Below are positions 24,808 through 34,100 of a stretch of DNA of 64,000 bases, piece by piece. The notes under the pieces are model-generated. The model was given only the letters and a program-made list of their open reading frames with translations, had not been told where the DNA came from and did no database searches. Origin of the DNA: Prevotella intermedia ATCC 25611 = DSM 20706 (GTDB lineage: Bacteria; Bacteroidota; Bacteroidia; Bacteroidales; Bacteroidaceae); the NCBI RefSeq assembly GCF_001953955.1, contig NZ_CP019300.1, positions 1,612,001-1,676,000 of the forward strand, given 5' to 3'. The stretch's first letter is position 1. Each line of letters starts with the position of its first letter. The translations under genes were made by a program, and so were the position numbers.

Positions 24808-26361
24808 TTATTCCAAGTTGGTTCGTTTGCTGAAAAAACTAAATAAATACCACACACAAAACAGAAATACGTACCAAAGAAGCACTTGCAAGACATTGGG
24901 GTGCAGCCCTTCGATGCTTGCGCCCTGCAAATGGGCTACCCAATGCAAGGCTGCGTTCATCGAACCGACTACAAACAGCAATGCCTTTCCCACCAAAAGC
25001 TGCACCTGCGGTATAAAAAAGAACACAAGAAGCAGCACCGCAGCATAGAGAATGGCAGTGGCATACGGAATAACAATAAAGTTGGAAAGTAGGAAATAGC
25101 AGCTAAACCGACCGAAATAGAAGGCTACCAAGGGTGCTGTACCCAACTGCGCAGCAACGGAAACCGTAGCCAATCCCCACACCCAGCGAAGCAACCAATG
25201 GTGTTGAAGCAGCTTTGGAGAGAACAGCCCATAAAGCAAAGGTGCGAAAAGAACAATGGAAAGCACCGCCACGAACGACATCTGAAAACCTACGTCCCAC
25301 AGATTCTGTGGACGAACGACCAACAAAACAATGGCTGTCAATGCCAATGTGTTGAGCGAGAACTTATCTCTGTTAAGCAATCCGACAACACTGTAAACGG
25401 TAATCATCGTAGCCGAGCGCACCACCGAAGGCGAAAAGTCTACCAACAGCGCATACAGCCATATAAGCAACAGCACGAACAGGTCGCTTAAATGGTATCG
25501 GACAAGAAGATTTAAATAAGGAATGCCCTTGCAAAGATTGAATCCGAAAAGGAAAATAGCATAGATAATGCCAAGGTGCAAGCCCGAAAGAGCCAGTACG
25601 TGGCTTGCGCCCGAAATGGAATAATCGTCTTTCACCTCCTTTGAAATAAGCTGCTTGTCGCCCAAAGTCATAGCAACCGTAACGGCAGCCGACTGCCCAT
25701 TGAGCCCCACACGTGCATAAGTCTGCAACCATTGTTGCTTTGCTCGCTTCAGTTCTATAAGCGTGCGGTCTACGCTACTAAGAAACGACAGGTCTACCGA
25801 AGCCTTTTTCCAACTCCGATAGTAGATGAATGTTTCTGCATCAAAGCCGTGCAAGCGCAGCCAACGGACATAATCAAATTCAGAATCACGGAAGTTTACA
25901 GGCTCTTCCAACTGCGAAAAGGCGGTGATACCATCGCCAACATGCAGTCTTTTATAGTTTTCGGAAACCGTATCGCACAGTATCGAAGCCTTCACCTTCA
26001 TTACTCCGTCGGTCGTAGGTATTGCCAAGTCTACCTTTATCACTTTTCCGTGTCGCACAGGCTCCGTCAGCAATACAGCATCGTAGCGCAATGGTTCTGC
26101 AGGAAGCAATTTCTGCATGTCCATTTCAGCATTTGCCATAAGCAAACCACCAACCGAAGCCACCGAGAAAAGCAATGCCCAACTGCCCAACAGTCGTCTT
26201 TTCCCACTTAAAAACACCACTGCCAAGCACAAAATAGCAACAGCAAACCAGCCCCATAACGGCACCACACTCAAGGCATACCGCCCAAGTGCCATACCCA
26301 CAATTAAGGCTGCAGCCACTTTCACCAATGGATTCATACTAAGAGCGATACTTTGCTTCAT
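24808..26361 (-). CDS. comEC: ComEC/Rec2-type DNA uptake channel protein (short form)
   Basis: A 517-residue polytopic inner-membrane protein. Residues about 1-200 hold N-terminal helices and a DUF4131/OB-like periplasmic part (VNFRDSEFDYVRWL). The competence domain follows, with the signature ISGASHVLALSGLHLGIIYA near residue 225 and several later helices. ComEC carries single-stranded DNA across the inner membrane in transformation. The metallo-beta-lactamase-like C-terminal domain of long ComEC forms is missing, as in many Bacteroidetes. Its promoter lies between it and repeat copy 3; truA is downstream. Confidence 0.88.
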   Translation of the reverse strand: MKQSIALSMNPLVKVAAALIVGMALGRYALSVVPLWGWFAVAILCLAVVFLSGKRRLLGSWALLFSVASVGGLLMANAEMDMQKLLPAEPLRYDAVLLTEPVRHGKVIKVDLAIPTTDGVMKVKASILCDTVSENYKRLHVGDGITAFSQLEEPVNFRDSEFDYVRWLRLHGFDAETFIYYRSWKKASVDLSFLSSVDRTLIELKRAKQQWLQTYARVGLNGQSAAVTVAMTLGDKQLISKEVKDDYSISGASHVLALSGLHLGIIYAIFLFGFNLCKGIPYLNLLVRYHLSDLFVLLLIWLYALLVDFSPSVVRSATMITVYSVVGLLNRDKFSLNTLALTAIVLLVVRPQNLWDVGFQMSFVAVLSIVLFAPLLYGLFSPKLLQHHWLLRWVWGLATVSVAAQLGTAPLVAFYFGRFSCYFLLSNFIVIPYATAILYAAVLLLVFFFIPQVQLLVGKALLFVVGSMNAALHWVAHLQGASIEGLHPNVLQVLLWYVFLFCVWYLFSFFSKRTNLE

Positions 26362-26387
26362 GGCACAGATTGTTTTTATATCGCTTA

Positions 26388-26417
26388 CAAAAGTAAGAAA
26401 TATTTTTCTATTTCCAA
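26388..26417 (-). promoter_or_regulatory. Promoter of comEC
   Basis: On the minus strand TTG (26417-26415), 19 bases, then TACTTTTG (26395-26388). Confidence 0.6.
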
Positions 26418-26525
26418 TGATTCACCTGCCTGCAACATTCCTCCAAGTTTTCATTTCAGGGGGTTATGCTCCTACTCCGTTTCGCCTATACACCTTATTA
26501 CAATAGGTAGAAAAAGACAACAATG

Positions 26526-26715
26526 GTGTAAATATTTTTCACAACAATATCTATCGCATAACAAACTAATTATCAACGCCTTACAAAACCTATTGTTTTG
26601 CATTCCAAAAGCGGCTGTTTTGCACGGTAAAAGCGTAGGTTTTGCAATGCAAAAGAGCCGCTTTCGCAACGTCAAAGCGCAGTTATCACTTTTTAAGAGA
26701 ATTATCTTTACAAAA
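26526..26715 (+). repeat. Dispersed ~190-bp structured repeat, copy 3
   Basis: Same element as copies 1 and 2: GTGTAAATATTTTTCACA at the left, arms AAAGCGGCTGTTTTGC and GCAAAAGAGCCGCTTT (one mismatch) in the middle, ATTATCTTTACAAAA at the right. It lies between two minus-strand genes. With the comEC promoter and the terminator at 26839, it accounts for most of 26362-26896; I see no gene there. Confidence 0.9.
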
Positions 26716-26838
26716 GCAAAAGAACTATATTGTAACGGTTTTCTGTAATACAAAGAAAATAGTTTTACTAATAAAGTTCTCCTGAAGCGGTTTAATGCCA
26801 CCATTTTCGTACATACTTACTCGAACAGAACGTATATA

Positions 26839-26873
26839 AAAATCCCTTTCGGCTAAGTGCTGAAAGGGATTTT
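26839..26873 (-). terminator. Intrinsic terminator of the acyl-CoA ligase gene
   Basis: On the minus strand AAAATCCCTTTC pairs with GAAAGGGATTTT (12 bp), followed by T-rich TTTTTATAT. It lies 24 bases past the stop codon at 26897. Confidence 0.85.
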
Positions 26874-26896
26874 CTGTATTTGTTGTTTTGCTGAAA

Positions 26897-28558
26897 TTAC
26901 TTGTACAAGTAACGTTTGATAGAACGCTTTGGCGTCTTTACGAACTCTTCTTCCATTATTTCAATATCTGAAAGTTTGCAATAAGCAGGATTTATTTCGT
27001 TCAACTGCTTCTTGTTTTCTTCCATTAAGTTCTTTATATCGGCATCGTTTAGCCCAAGCTCCTTTGCTTCTTCAAGGTCTGGATAAACCAATCCTACGAG
27101 CTTTTCGCCACGTTGCACTACAAGACATTCGCTTACGAGTGGCAACGAGTTGAGCTTATCTTCAATTTCCTCAGGGTAAATGTTTTGTCCGTTGCTGCCC
27201 AAAAGCATATTCTTGGAACGTCCCTTTATATAAATGTTCTGGTCGGCGTCCATTGTTCCGAGGTCGCCGGTATGGAACCAGCCGTCGGCATCGAGTACTT
27301 GGCGAGTAGCTTCTTCGTTCTTGTAGTAACCAAGCAACACGTTAGGACCCTTCGTGAGGATTTCTCCCGGCACGTTTTCTGGGTCTACACTGTCGATGCG
27401 CACTTCTTGGTGCAAGGCAGGCTTACCACATGATGTCGGCACAAACTCTTTCCAATCGCTGTAACCGATGATTGGCGCACACTCGGTAGCACCGTAACCC
27501 ACCGTGAATGGGAAGTTTATGTCTTTCAAGAACATTTCTATTTCGCGGTTCAAGGCTGCTCCGCCGATGATAACCTGATAGATGTTACCACCGAAAGCTT
27601 GCATTACCTGTTCGCAAATCTTCTCTTTTACCTTCTTCTGAATTACAGGTGTGTTCAGCAACAGCTTCATGCGGTTGGTCTGAATCTTTGGGAACACACG
27701 CTTGCGAATAATCTTCTCGATAATGAGTGGTACGGCTATCATAAGCGCAGGCTTTACTTCGGCAAGTGCTTGTGCGATGATTGCAGGCGAAGGCATACGT
27801 GTCAGATAGAAGACATGGGCACCTGCAATAAACTCGAAGATAAGTTCGAAAGCCATACCGTACATGTGTGCCATTGGCAAAATACTGATAATGTGGCTGC
27901 CCGGCTTAACGGTTGCGCCCAATACGCTGCGTGCAAAGTCGGCATTGCTCCACATGGCACGATAAGGAATCATTACACCCTTCGAGTTTCCAGTAGTTCC
28001 GCTGGTGTAATTGATAAGTGCCAACTCGTCTGGACTTTGCTCACGATAGTAGTGAACATGCTCGGGGCGGAAGTACTTTGGGTACTTCTTTCCAAACATT
28101 TCGTTGAGATGCTCGCGTGCGTATGTAAGCTTTTCGGTACGGCTCAACGTGAGCGAGAGATCGGGAAGATAGATAATGCCTTCGAGTGCAGGCATCTTCG
28201 TAGCGTCAATTTCCGTAGCAACGACATCGCCCACAAAGAGTATCTTCGATTCAGAGTGGTTCACGATGTTGTGTATCTGTTCTGGCGTAAACTCGTGCAG
28301 AACGGGTACCGCCACTGCACCGTATGTAAGGGTTGCCAAGAAAGCAGCAGCCCACATTGAAGAGTTACGTCCGCAAAGAGCGATTCTATCGCCTTTTTGC
28401 ACTCCACTTGCCTCAAACATGATGTGTATCTTCTCTATTTTACGAGCAACATCATGATATTGAAGCGTCTTTCCCTTATAGTCTGTCAGAGCATCTAAGT
28501 CCCAATGTTCAATGACACTCTTCTCTATTAATTCGTTAAAACTTGGAATCTGTTGCAT
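26897..28558 (-). CDS. AMP-binding long-chain fatty acid--CoA ligase
   Basis: A 553-residue member of the adenylate-forming superfamily. The ATP-phosphate loop reads NYTSGTTGNSKGVM, the A5-type motif is VGYGATECAPIIGY, and WFHTGDLGTMDADQNIYIKG followed by GRSKNMLLGSNGQNIYPEEIE gives the hinge and CoA-binding motifs. These enzymes activate fatty acids to acyl-AMP, then to acyl-CoA (or acyl-ACP), in the cytoplasm at the membrane. The start at 28558 is supported by the promoter: the -7 box covers 28580-28587, so the ATG at 28582 cannot be in the message. Chain-length specificity cannot be read from the sequence. Confidence 0.9.
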   Translation of the reverse strand: MQQIPSFNELIEKSVIEHWDLDALTDYKGKTLQYHDVARKIEKIHIMFEASGVQKGDRIALCGRNSSMWAAAFLATLTYGAVAVPVLHEFTPEQIHNIVNHSESKILFVGDVVATEIDATKMPALEGIIYLPDLSLTLSRTEKLTYAREHLNEMFGKKYPKYFRPEHVHYYREQSPDELALINYTSGTTGNSKGVMIPYRAMWSNADFARSVLGATVKPGSHIISILPMAHMYGMAFELIFEFIAGAHVFYLTRMPSPAIIAQALAEVKPALMIAVPLIIEKIIRKRVFPKIQTNRMKLLLNTPVIQKKVKEKICEQVMQAFGGNIYQVIIGGAALNREIEMFLKDINFPFTVGYGATECAPIIGYSDWKEFVPTSCGKPALHQEVRIDSVDPENVPGEILTKGPNVLLGYYKNEEATRQVLDADGWFHTGDLGTMDADQNIYIKGRSKNMLLGSNGQNIYPEEIEDKLNSLPLVSECLVVQRGEKLVGLVYPDLEEAKELGLNDADIKNLMEENKKQLNEINPAYCKLSDIEIMEEEFVKTPKRSIKRYLYK

Positions 28559-28579
28559 TATAAATGTCTTAAAACAGTG

Positions 28580-28610
28580 CAAAGGTATTCATTTTTTTGC
28601 ACATTTCAAA
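28580..28610 (-). promoter_or_regulatory. Promoter of the acyl-CoA ligase gene
   Basis: On the minus strand TTTG (28610-28607), 19 bases, then TACCTTTG (28587-28580); predicted leader about 17 bases. It decides the start codon at 28558. Confidence 0.7.
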
Positions 28611-28683
28611 AATATATGTGCAGCAATTGCACTTTTTCTGTTAATTTGTGCAATTTCTTTAATGCAACAAAGTGGGCTTTCCG

Positions 28684-29931
28684 TTATTCGTAATGCATCG
28701 TTTTGGCAGGGTGAATGTGGCTAATCAGATAGCTTGGCGCAATGAGAACAAAGACACATATTAATAAGGTGGCAAGGTTTAAAGCCAATATAAGCAGCAC
28801 GTTGAGTTCGACTGGAACGGTGCTGACATAGTATGTCTTAGGGTCGAGCGTAACAAAACCAGTGTATTTCTGCAAGAATACCAGTCCTAAGCCCACGAGA
28901 TTGCCCCACAGCAAGCCTTTTCCAATGATGAAAGTAGCAAACCATAGGAAGATGTGGCGTATCTGGGCGTTCTTTGTTCCCATCGCTTTCATAATACCAA
29001 TCATCTGCGTGCGCTCCAAGATAATGATGAGCAAACCCGAAATCATCGTTACTCCTGCAACCGAAACCATAAGTGCGAGGATTATCCAAACGTTCAAATC
29101 CATAAGGTCGAGCCACGAGAATATCTGCGGATTTTGCTCCATTATCGTGGCAGTCGAATAGCTGTCGCCATATCGGTCGGTCTTTCCTTTCACCTTATTC
29201 AATATGTTTAAGGCGACGGCATCGAGCTGTTCAAAGTCGTTTACCTGCACTTCTGCCCCGCTACACTGCTCTGTCTGCCAGCCATTCAGCTTGTTTGTAG
29301 TGTACAAATCGGTGAAACAAATCTGCGAATCGAACTGTTTCAAGTTGGTTTCGTAGATGCCCGAAATGGTAAAACGGCGAGTACGCACTCCCTGTTCGTT
29401 CACAAAGTAGGCATAAATCCTATCCCCCACCTTCAAATCAAGCTTCTCTGCAATGGCTTTTGAAAGCAATATTTTCTGCTGACTCTTTACATCTGAGAAC
29501 GCTGGAATGCTGCCCGCAACCATATTTTGATGTATAAAGGTAGAGTCAAAATCGCTTCCCACACCTTTCAGCATTACACCAAGGAAGTCGTCATCGGTCT
29601 TCAAGATACCCTGTGTGTAGGCATAACGCTGCACGTGGCGCACACCTTGCGTTTGCATCAAGGCACGTTTCAGACTGTCGTTCACCACAATGGGGTAATT
29701 CTCGGAACGCTGAAAGGAATTGAAATTAGCCACCGTGATATGGCTGCCAAAGCCTACGACCTTATCACGGATAGTATGTTTGAAACCAAGAACAACACAA
29801 ACAGACACTATCATAACGGCAAGACCGATTGCAACACCAAGCATAGCAATGCGAATGGCGGGTTTAGACACCTTTCTATCTTTGTCTTCGTTGCCGTTTA
29901 TCTTTCGTGCTATAAATAAAGGAAAGTTCAT
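28684..29931 (-). CDS. LolC/LolE-like lipoprotein-releasing ABC transporter permease
   Basis: A 415-residue inner-membrane protein of the FtsX/MacB permease type. One helix near residues 28-50 (IAMLGVAIGLAVMIVSVCVV) is followed by a ~220-residue periplasmic domain and three C-terminal helices (WIILALMVSVAGVTMISGLLIIIL onward), the LolCDE permease layout. IGIMKAMGTKNAQIRHIFL is the cytoplasmic coupling segment. It likely extracts outer-membrane lipoproteins from the inner membrane with a LolD ATPase encoded elsewhere. It has its own promoter; the ligase gene follows after 125 bases. Confidence 0.85.
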   Translation of the reverse strand: MNFPLFIARKINGNEDKDRKVSKPAIRIAMLGVAIGLAVMIVSVCVVLGFKHTIRDKVVGFGSHITVANFNSFQRSENYPIVVNDSLKRALMQTQGVRHVQRYAYTQGILKTDDDFLGVMLKGVGSDFDSTFIHQNMVAGSIPAFSDVKSQQKILLSKAIAEKLDLKVGDRIYAYFVNEQGVRTRRFTISGIYETNLKQFDSQICFTDLYTTNKLNGWQTEQCSGAEVQVNDFEQLDAVALNILNKVKGKTDRYGDSYSTATIMEQNPQIFSWLDLMDLNVWIILALMVSVAGVTMISGLLIIILERTQMIGIMKAMGTKNAQIRHIFLWFATFIIGKGLLWGNLVGLGLVFLQKYTGFVTLDPKTYYVSTVPVELNVLLILALNLATLLICVFVLIAPSYLISHIHPAKTMHYE

Positions 29932-29971
29932 TTGCTTGTATTTTATTGTTCTTTTGCTTAATAAACGAATG

Positions 29972-29979
29972 CAAAGATA
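29972..29979 (-). promoter_or_regulatory. -7 box of the LolE-like gene
   Basis: TATCTTTG on the minus strand, 41 bases before the ATG at 29931. No clear -33 box. Confidence 0.5.
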
Positions 29980-30137
29980 GAACTTTTTTTCGTTTTAATG
30001 GCATTAAAAAACTATTAAGCCATATCCCGACTCCTAAAAGTTATTAATACATAGGGGCGAGTATTAAATACAGAATTGCCCAATCTGCCTGCGAAACCTA
30101 CTCTTGGGATGAGAATTATTTAAAGATACAAGAACAG

Positions 30138-30181
30138 AATAAAACAAAAACGCAAGTCCTGTTTTCCAACAAGCCTTGCGT
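30138..30181 (-). terminator. Intrinsic terminator of the HU-like gene
   Basis: On the minus strand ACGCAAG pairs with CTTGCGT (loop of about 18), followed by TTTTGTTTTATT. It starts about 42 bases past the stop codon. Confidence 0.75.
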
Positions 30182-30222
30182 CATCACATCAATCAGAGGG
30201 TATAATGTAAGATGTGTATGTT

Positions 30223-30687
30223 TTATGGGTGCTCACTACCACCCGGAGTAGAAGGCGAGCCTGAATCGTCTGAAACCGTCTTGCCTTTCCATTCTTCCCA
30301 TTCGATGTCCACGTCCGACAAACCACGGGTAGACACACGTCCCTTACCTCCGCCACGGTAGCGGGTCTCGGGTAGGAAACGCACACGCACGCCGTTGATG
30401 AGTTTGGCTGTTACTTCCTTCTCCGTAGCAACGCCGTTTTTATTGGTTGATGCCGTGAAATAGAACGAGCCGATACCATCTAACTTCACCGAGCGTCCCT
30501 GCGCCATATAGTCGCCCATCACGCCACCGAGGGCGGTCAGCACGGCGCGAACATCGGCAGGACTCACCGTCGATTCGGCTGCTAAACGCTTCGCCACTTG
30601 TTCAGTACTGATGGGTGAACCTACTAAAACGGATTTGGGATACCATTTTCCGTTCACTTTCATTTTCATTTTCTTGTAGAATGCCAT
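30223..30687 (-). CDS. HU family DNA-binding protein (Bacteroidetes HU-HIG type)
   Basis: A 154-residue nucleoid-type protein. The N-terminal ~125 residues match the HU-like family common in Bacteroidetes (VNGKWYPKSVLVGSPISTEQ, VLTALGGVMGDYMAQGRSVKL, DGIGSFYFTAST). The C-terminus is a low-complexity Ser/Gly/Pro tail (DDSGSPSTPGGSEHP). It probably binds and bends DNA as a dimer. It stands alone with its own terminator, and the upstream region carries three tandem palindromes that may be operators. This family is often multi-copy in a genome, so gene-specific roles are unclear. Confidence 0.85.
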   Translation of the reverse strand: MAFYKKMKMKVNGKWYPKSVLVGSPISTEQVAKRLAAESTVSPADVRAVLTALGGVMGDYMAQGRSVKLDGIGSFYFTASTNKNGVATEKEVTAKLINGVRVRFLPETRYRGGGKGRVSTRGLSDVDIEWEEWKGKTVSDDSGSPSTPGGSEHP

Positions 30688-30733
30688 GGTTTTTAAAATT
30701 ATGTGCCTTTGGGTTGCGCAAATGTTAATAAGT

Positions 30734-30794
30734 ACGAAAGTACATTTTGTACCCCACGAAAGTATATTTCGTGCCCTACAAAAGTATATTTCGT
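30734..30794 (-). promoter_or_regulatory. Three 22-bp-spaced palindromic operator-like sites
   Basis: Three 17-bp near-palindromes, ACGAAAGTACATTTTGT (30734), ACGAAAGTATATTTCGT (30756) and ACAAAAGTATATTTCGT (30778), recur with an exact 22-base period, two helical turns, upstream of the HU-like gene. Read on the minus strand, the third contains a TACTTTTG -7-like box and the other two TACTTT boxes. The rest of 30688-30882 holds nothing else I recognise. Confidence 0.6.
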
Positions 30795-30882
30795 CGCTGT
30801 CTCTATCTGCGTTACTCGTCGGCTGGTTAGTATTGTGTTAATAAATTAAAATCAACTAATGGTTTCTCATTATATTAAAAGT

Positions 30883-30919
30883 GCCATGCCCCACCGTCTT
30901 GTACGGATTGGGGCATGGC
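30883..30919 (-). terminator. Terminator of the BspA-like operon
   Basis: GCCATGCCCC pairs with GGGGCATGGC around an inner CCGT/ACGG stem, followed on the minus strand by ACTTTTAATAT. It lies 12 bases past the stop of the 65-residue gene. Confidence 0.8.
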
Positions 30920-30931
30920 TGAATATAGTTA

Positions 30932-31129
30932 TTAGTCTTCCCAAGAATTGTAGCTTGACATCTCCTCATTGAAGAACCAGCCTTCCTTGGCACCTATGTC
31001 GTTCTCATCGCCGGGTTTAATACCGTGGTCGGGGTCGTTATCTATGCCGACGCTCCATATCTCCATCAGAGCTTCGCTGTTTACTTTAATCACCTCTATG
31101 AGAGGTTTCACATATACTGTCTTCTTCAT
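30932..31129 (-). CDS. Small acidic Prevotella-type peptide (65 aa)
   Basis: A 65-residue peptide starting MKKTVYVKPLIEVIKVNSEA and ending in an acidic, aromatic tail (NEEMSSYNSWED). The KK..Y.KP..EV.KV start is one I associate with short Bacteroidales peptides of unknown role encoded beside surface-protein genes; this is recollection, not a search. No signal peptide, no membrane helix, no Cys. It starts 14 bases past the stop of the 1117-residue leucine-rich-repeat gene and before the shared terminator, so it is co-transcribed with it. Confidence 0.6.
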   Translation of the reverse strand: MKKTVYVKPLIEVIKVNSEALMEIWSVGIDNDPDHGIKPGDENDIGAKEGWFFNEEMSSYNSWED

Positions 31130-31143
31130 ATTTTGTTCTTCCC

Positions 31144-34100
31144 TTATTTAATGATTACCTTTTTTCCATTGTGGATATACACACCCTTTGTAGGCTTGCT
31201 TACTTGTACACCGTTCAAATTATAGTAAGGCGCATTGTCGTTGTCCTTGCCAAAATCGGTAATTCCGTCGATACCTGCAGGAACATCTTCCTCATCGTAC
31301 ACGATGCTGAATCCCTTGGCAGGACTTGTCGGGTTCTTTCTCAGACGGAAGTATGCCTTGAAGTAAGGAAATGTAACGTTGTCTTTAAGCTGCACGAACT
31401 TACCATACTTCTTGCTGAAAGCGTAGTATTGGAAACCGCTCTCGTTTGTTATAGTTACATCTTCCACTGCTCCAACCATACGGTTATCAGCATTTTTGTT
31501 GTAACCAACGGCTGTGAGTTTATCTTCTTTATGCAGCTGTTCTTCGTCCATCTGGCAATAAGAACTTACCGTGGCTGTCTTCTTGCTACGAATAAGCACA
31601 CCAACGTATGCAGGTACATAATAGTCGTCAAGGCTGTATGCACGTACGATAGGATTAGAAACAGCGTAAGCATAAGTGTAATCAACCGGTACGTATGGCT
31701 TGATGTCCTTATCGCCTTGTCCTTCTGGATACTTCACATCGAATGGGAAGCATACAGTACCTCCGTTCTTATTGGTCTCCTGTGGTATCTCGTGCGTGAT
31801 GTTCAACATATGGGGTGCAATCTGCCACTTACTCTTATAATCAGCAACCTTACTCTTCTTTACATAGATATTCTGCCCGTCCTTGAATGGATAACTATCT
31901 GGCTGTTCGTAGTTCACAGAGCCGAGTTCTCCTGGTGCATTGCCTACAAAATAGATATCCTTGATACTCGTGCCTTTGAAAGAGTTCATACCGACATAAC
32001 CCATATCGGCAAGCGAAACAATAGCCTTTACCTTAGTGGCTTTTTCATAAGCGAAGTCAAGAATACTGCTTACATCGTATGTCTTCTCTGGGAAAGTTTT
32101 TCCGAAACGGTCAGGGGTAGTTACGGCATCCTCTTTCGCTGTCTTGTCGAGAATGACAGAAGTACGCTCGGTGTAGAAACTGATGGCACCCACATTTTTC
32201 ATAGAAGTTGGGAAGAACTCTGTACCGCGGTCGTACCCCTTAGAACTTACGAATGAAGGGTGCACTTCCTTGAAAGTTTGATTATATTTCTTGATGGTTT
32301 CATCGTTGGTACCTGTTTCATACCACTTCTTACGCACATAAATGGTAACATTCTTTTTGTTGCCCGACTCATACATAATATCTGCATTCAATGTCGGTAC
32401 GTTGTCCTCTCCCATAAAACTGAGCGATTCCAATTTATTGCAAAGAGCAATGGCACGTGATTCAATCTCTTTCACTGTTCTGGGGAATGTGATGTTGGTA
32501 ACTTTATTACTACCATAGAAACAGAATTGAGCGACTTTCTCGAAATAAGGTACAAGCGTATATTTCGAATTTGCCTTACCGGCAGGAAATACTTGGAGCA
32601 CTTTTTTATCGAAATCACAAAGCATGCCATCAAGTGTACTGTATTTCGTATTGCCTTTATCAACAATGAATCTCAGGAGGTTTTCACAGAAGTTGAACGC
32701 TCCTTTTTGCACTTCTTGGAGGTTCTTGGGTAACTTAATTTCTGTGAGGTTCGAGCAATGGTCAAAAGCAAAACTTTCAATCAGTTTAATACTTTCCGGC
32801 AAAGTGATATGTGTGATTCCGCAATCGGCAAACGCTCCATTACCGATTCTTGTAAGAACAGACCCTTTTTCAAACTCTACAGTTTTCAATCCCTTCGTAC
32901 CCTTGAAAGCACCACTGGCTATTTCAGAAACAGTCTTAGGTATTTTAAATGTTTCTAACTTAGGACAGTTAAAGAATACGTAACTACTTATTTTCTCCAA
33001 ACTGTTCGTCCCATCAAAGGAAACTGTCTTGAGATTTTTTGCATTTTGGAAGAGATTGCCTGATAATTCTTTCAGTTGGCAACCATCGGCAAAGTGTACT
33101 TCTTTGAGAGTTTCTATATCGGCAAAACCTGCTCCTTCCAGGTTCTTGACCGATGCAGGTATGGTAATGTTCTCCAACTTTGTGTTTTGAAAAGCGTGGT
33201 CTCCGATAGTCTCGAGGTTTGTAGTCCCCTGAAAATCCACCTTTTTCAGTATCTTAGCACCCTTGAAAGCGGACGGACAGATAGTCTTTACAGTTTTTGC
33301 TATTGTAACATTCTCTAAATTCTGAACATCGGAGAAAGCAAAGTCTTCAATCTTTATCGTACCTTCTGGCACAGTATAATCGTTTTTCTTTCCGCATGGG
33401 TAAAGTAAAAGGTTTTTGCCATCTTTTGTAAAGATCACACCATCTTTTGCCACATAGTTACTATTTTGTTTATCTACGACAAAAGTTTCGATGAATTGGC
33501 AGTTAGTAAATGCTCCCTGACCAATCTTATTAACATCTTTACCAATCGTTACACTTTCCAATGCACTGCACGAATTAAAAGCGTTATTACCAATTATCTT
33601 CGTTTGGTTTAAATCGAGTTGTTTAATAGAACTACCGATGGCAGCATTCTGAGACACTTCAGTAATACCATCAGGTATTTTCAATTTCTCAGTAGGTTGC
33701 TCCAATTTATCGTATTTAAAGGGAACATGTAAGAGCTTTTTTCCTTCCTTATCACATAAAAGACCATCTTTATCGCAGAAGTTATTACCGCCAAGTACTG
33801 TAAAATGAGTTCCACTAGTATTAAACGACGGATATTCGCCATTTTCTGAAATTTTAGTAACGGAAGCAGGGATAGTTATCTTTGTCATTTTTTTGCAATT
33901 AGAGAATGCCGATGGCATAATCTCTTCCACGTTATTGGGTACAGAATATTCACCAGCCTTGCCTGCTGGAACATAGACCAACTGTTTACCATTGTAAGAT
34001 AGCAATGAACCGTCACTTGCTGTCTTATAATTCATATTTCCCGATTTTACCTCAAAACTCGTAAGTTTCGGACAATCGACAAAGCACCCGATACCTACTT

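Noticed and set aside
30150..30181. tRNA or small structured RNA
   Set aside because: The pairing is a simple hairpin with a T-run right after the HU-like gene, so a terminator explains it.
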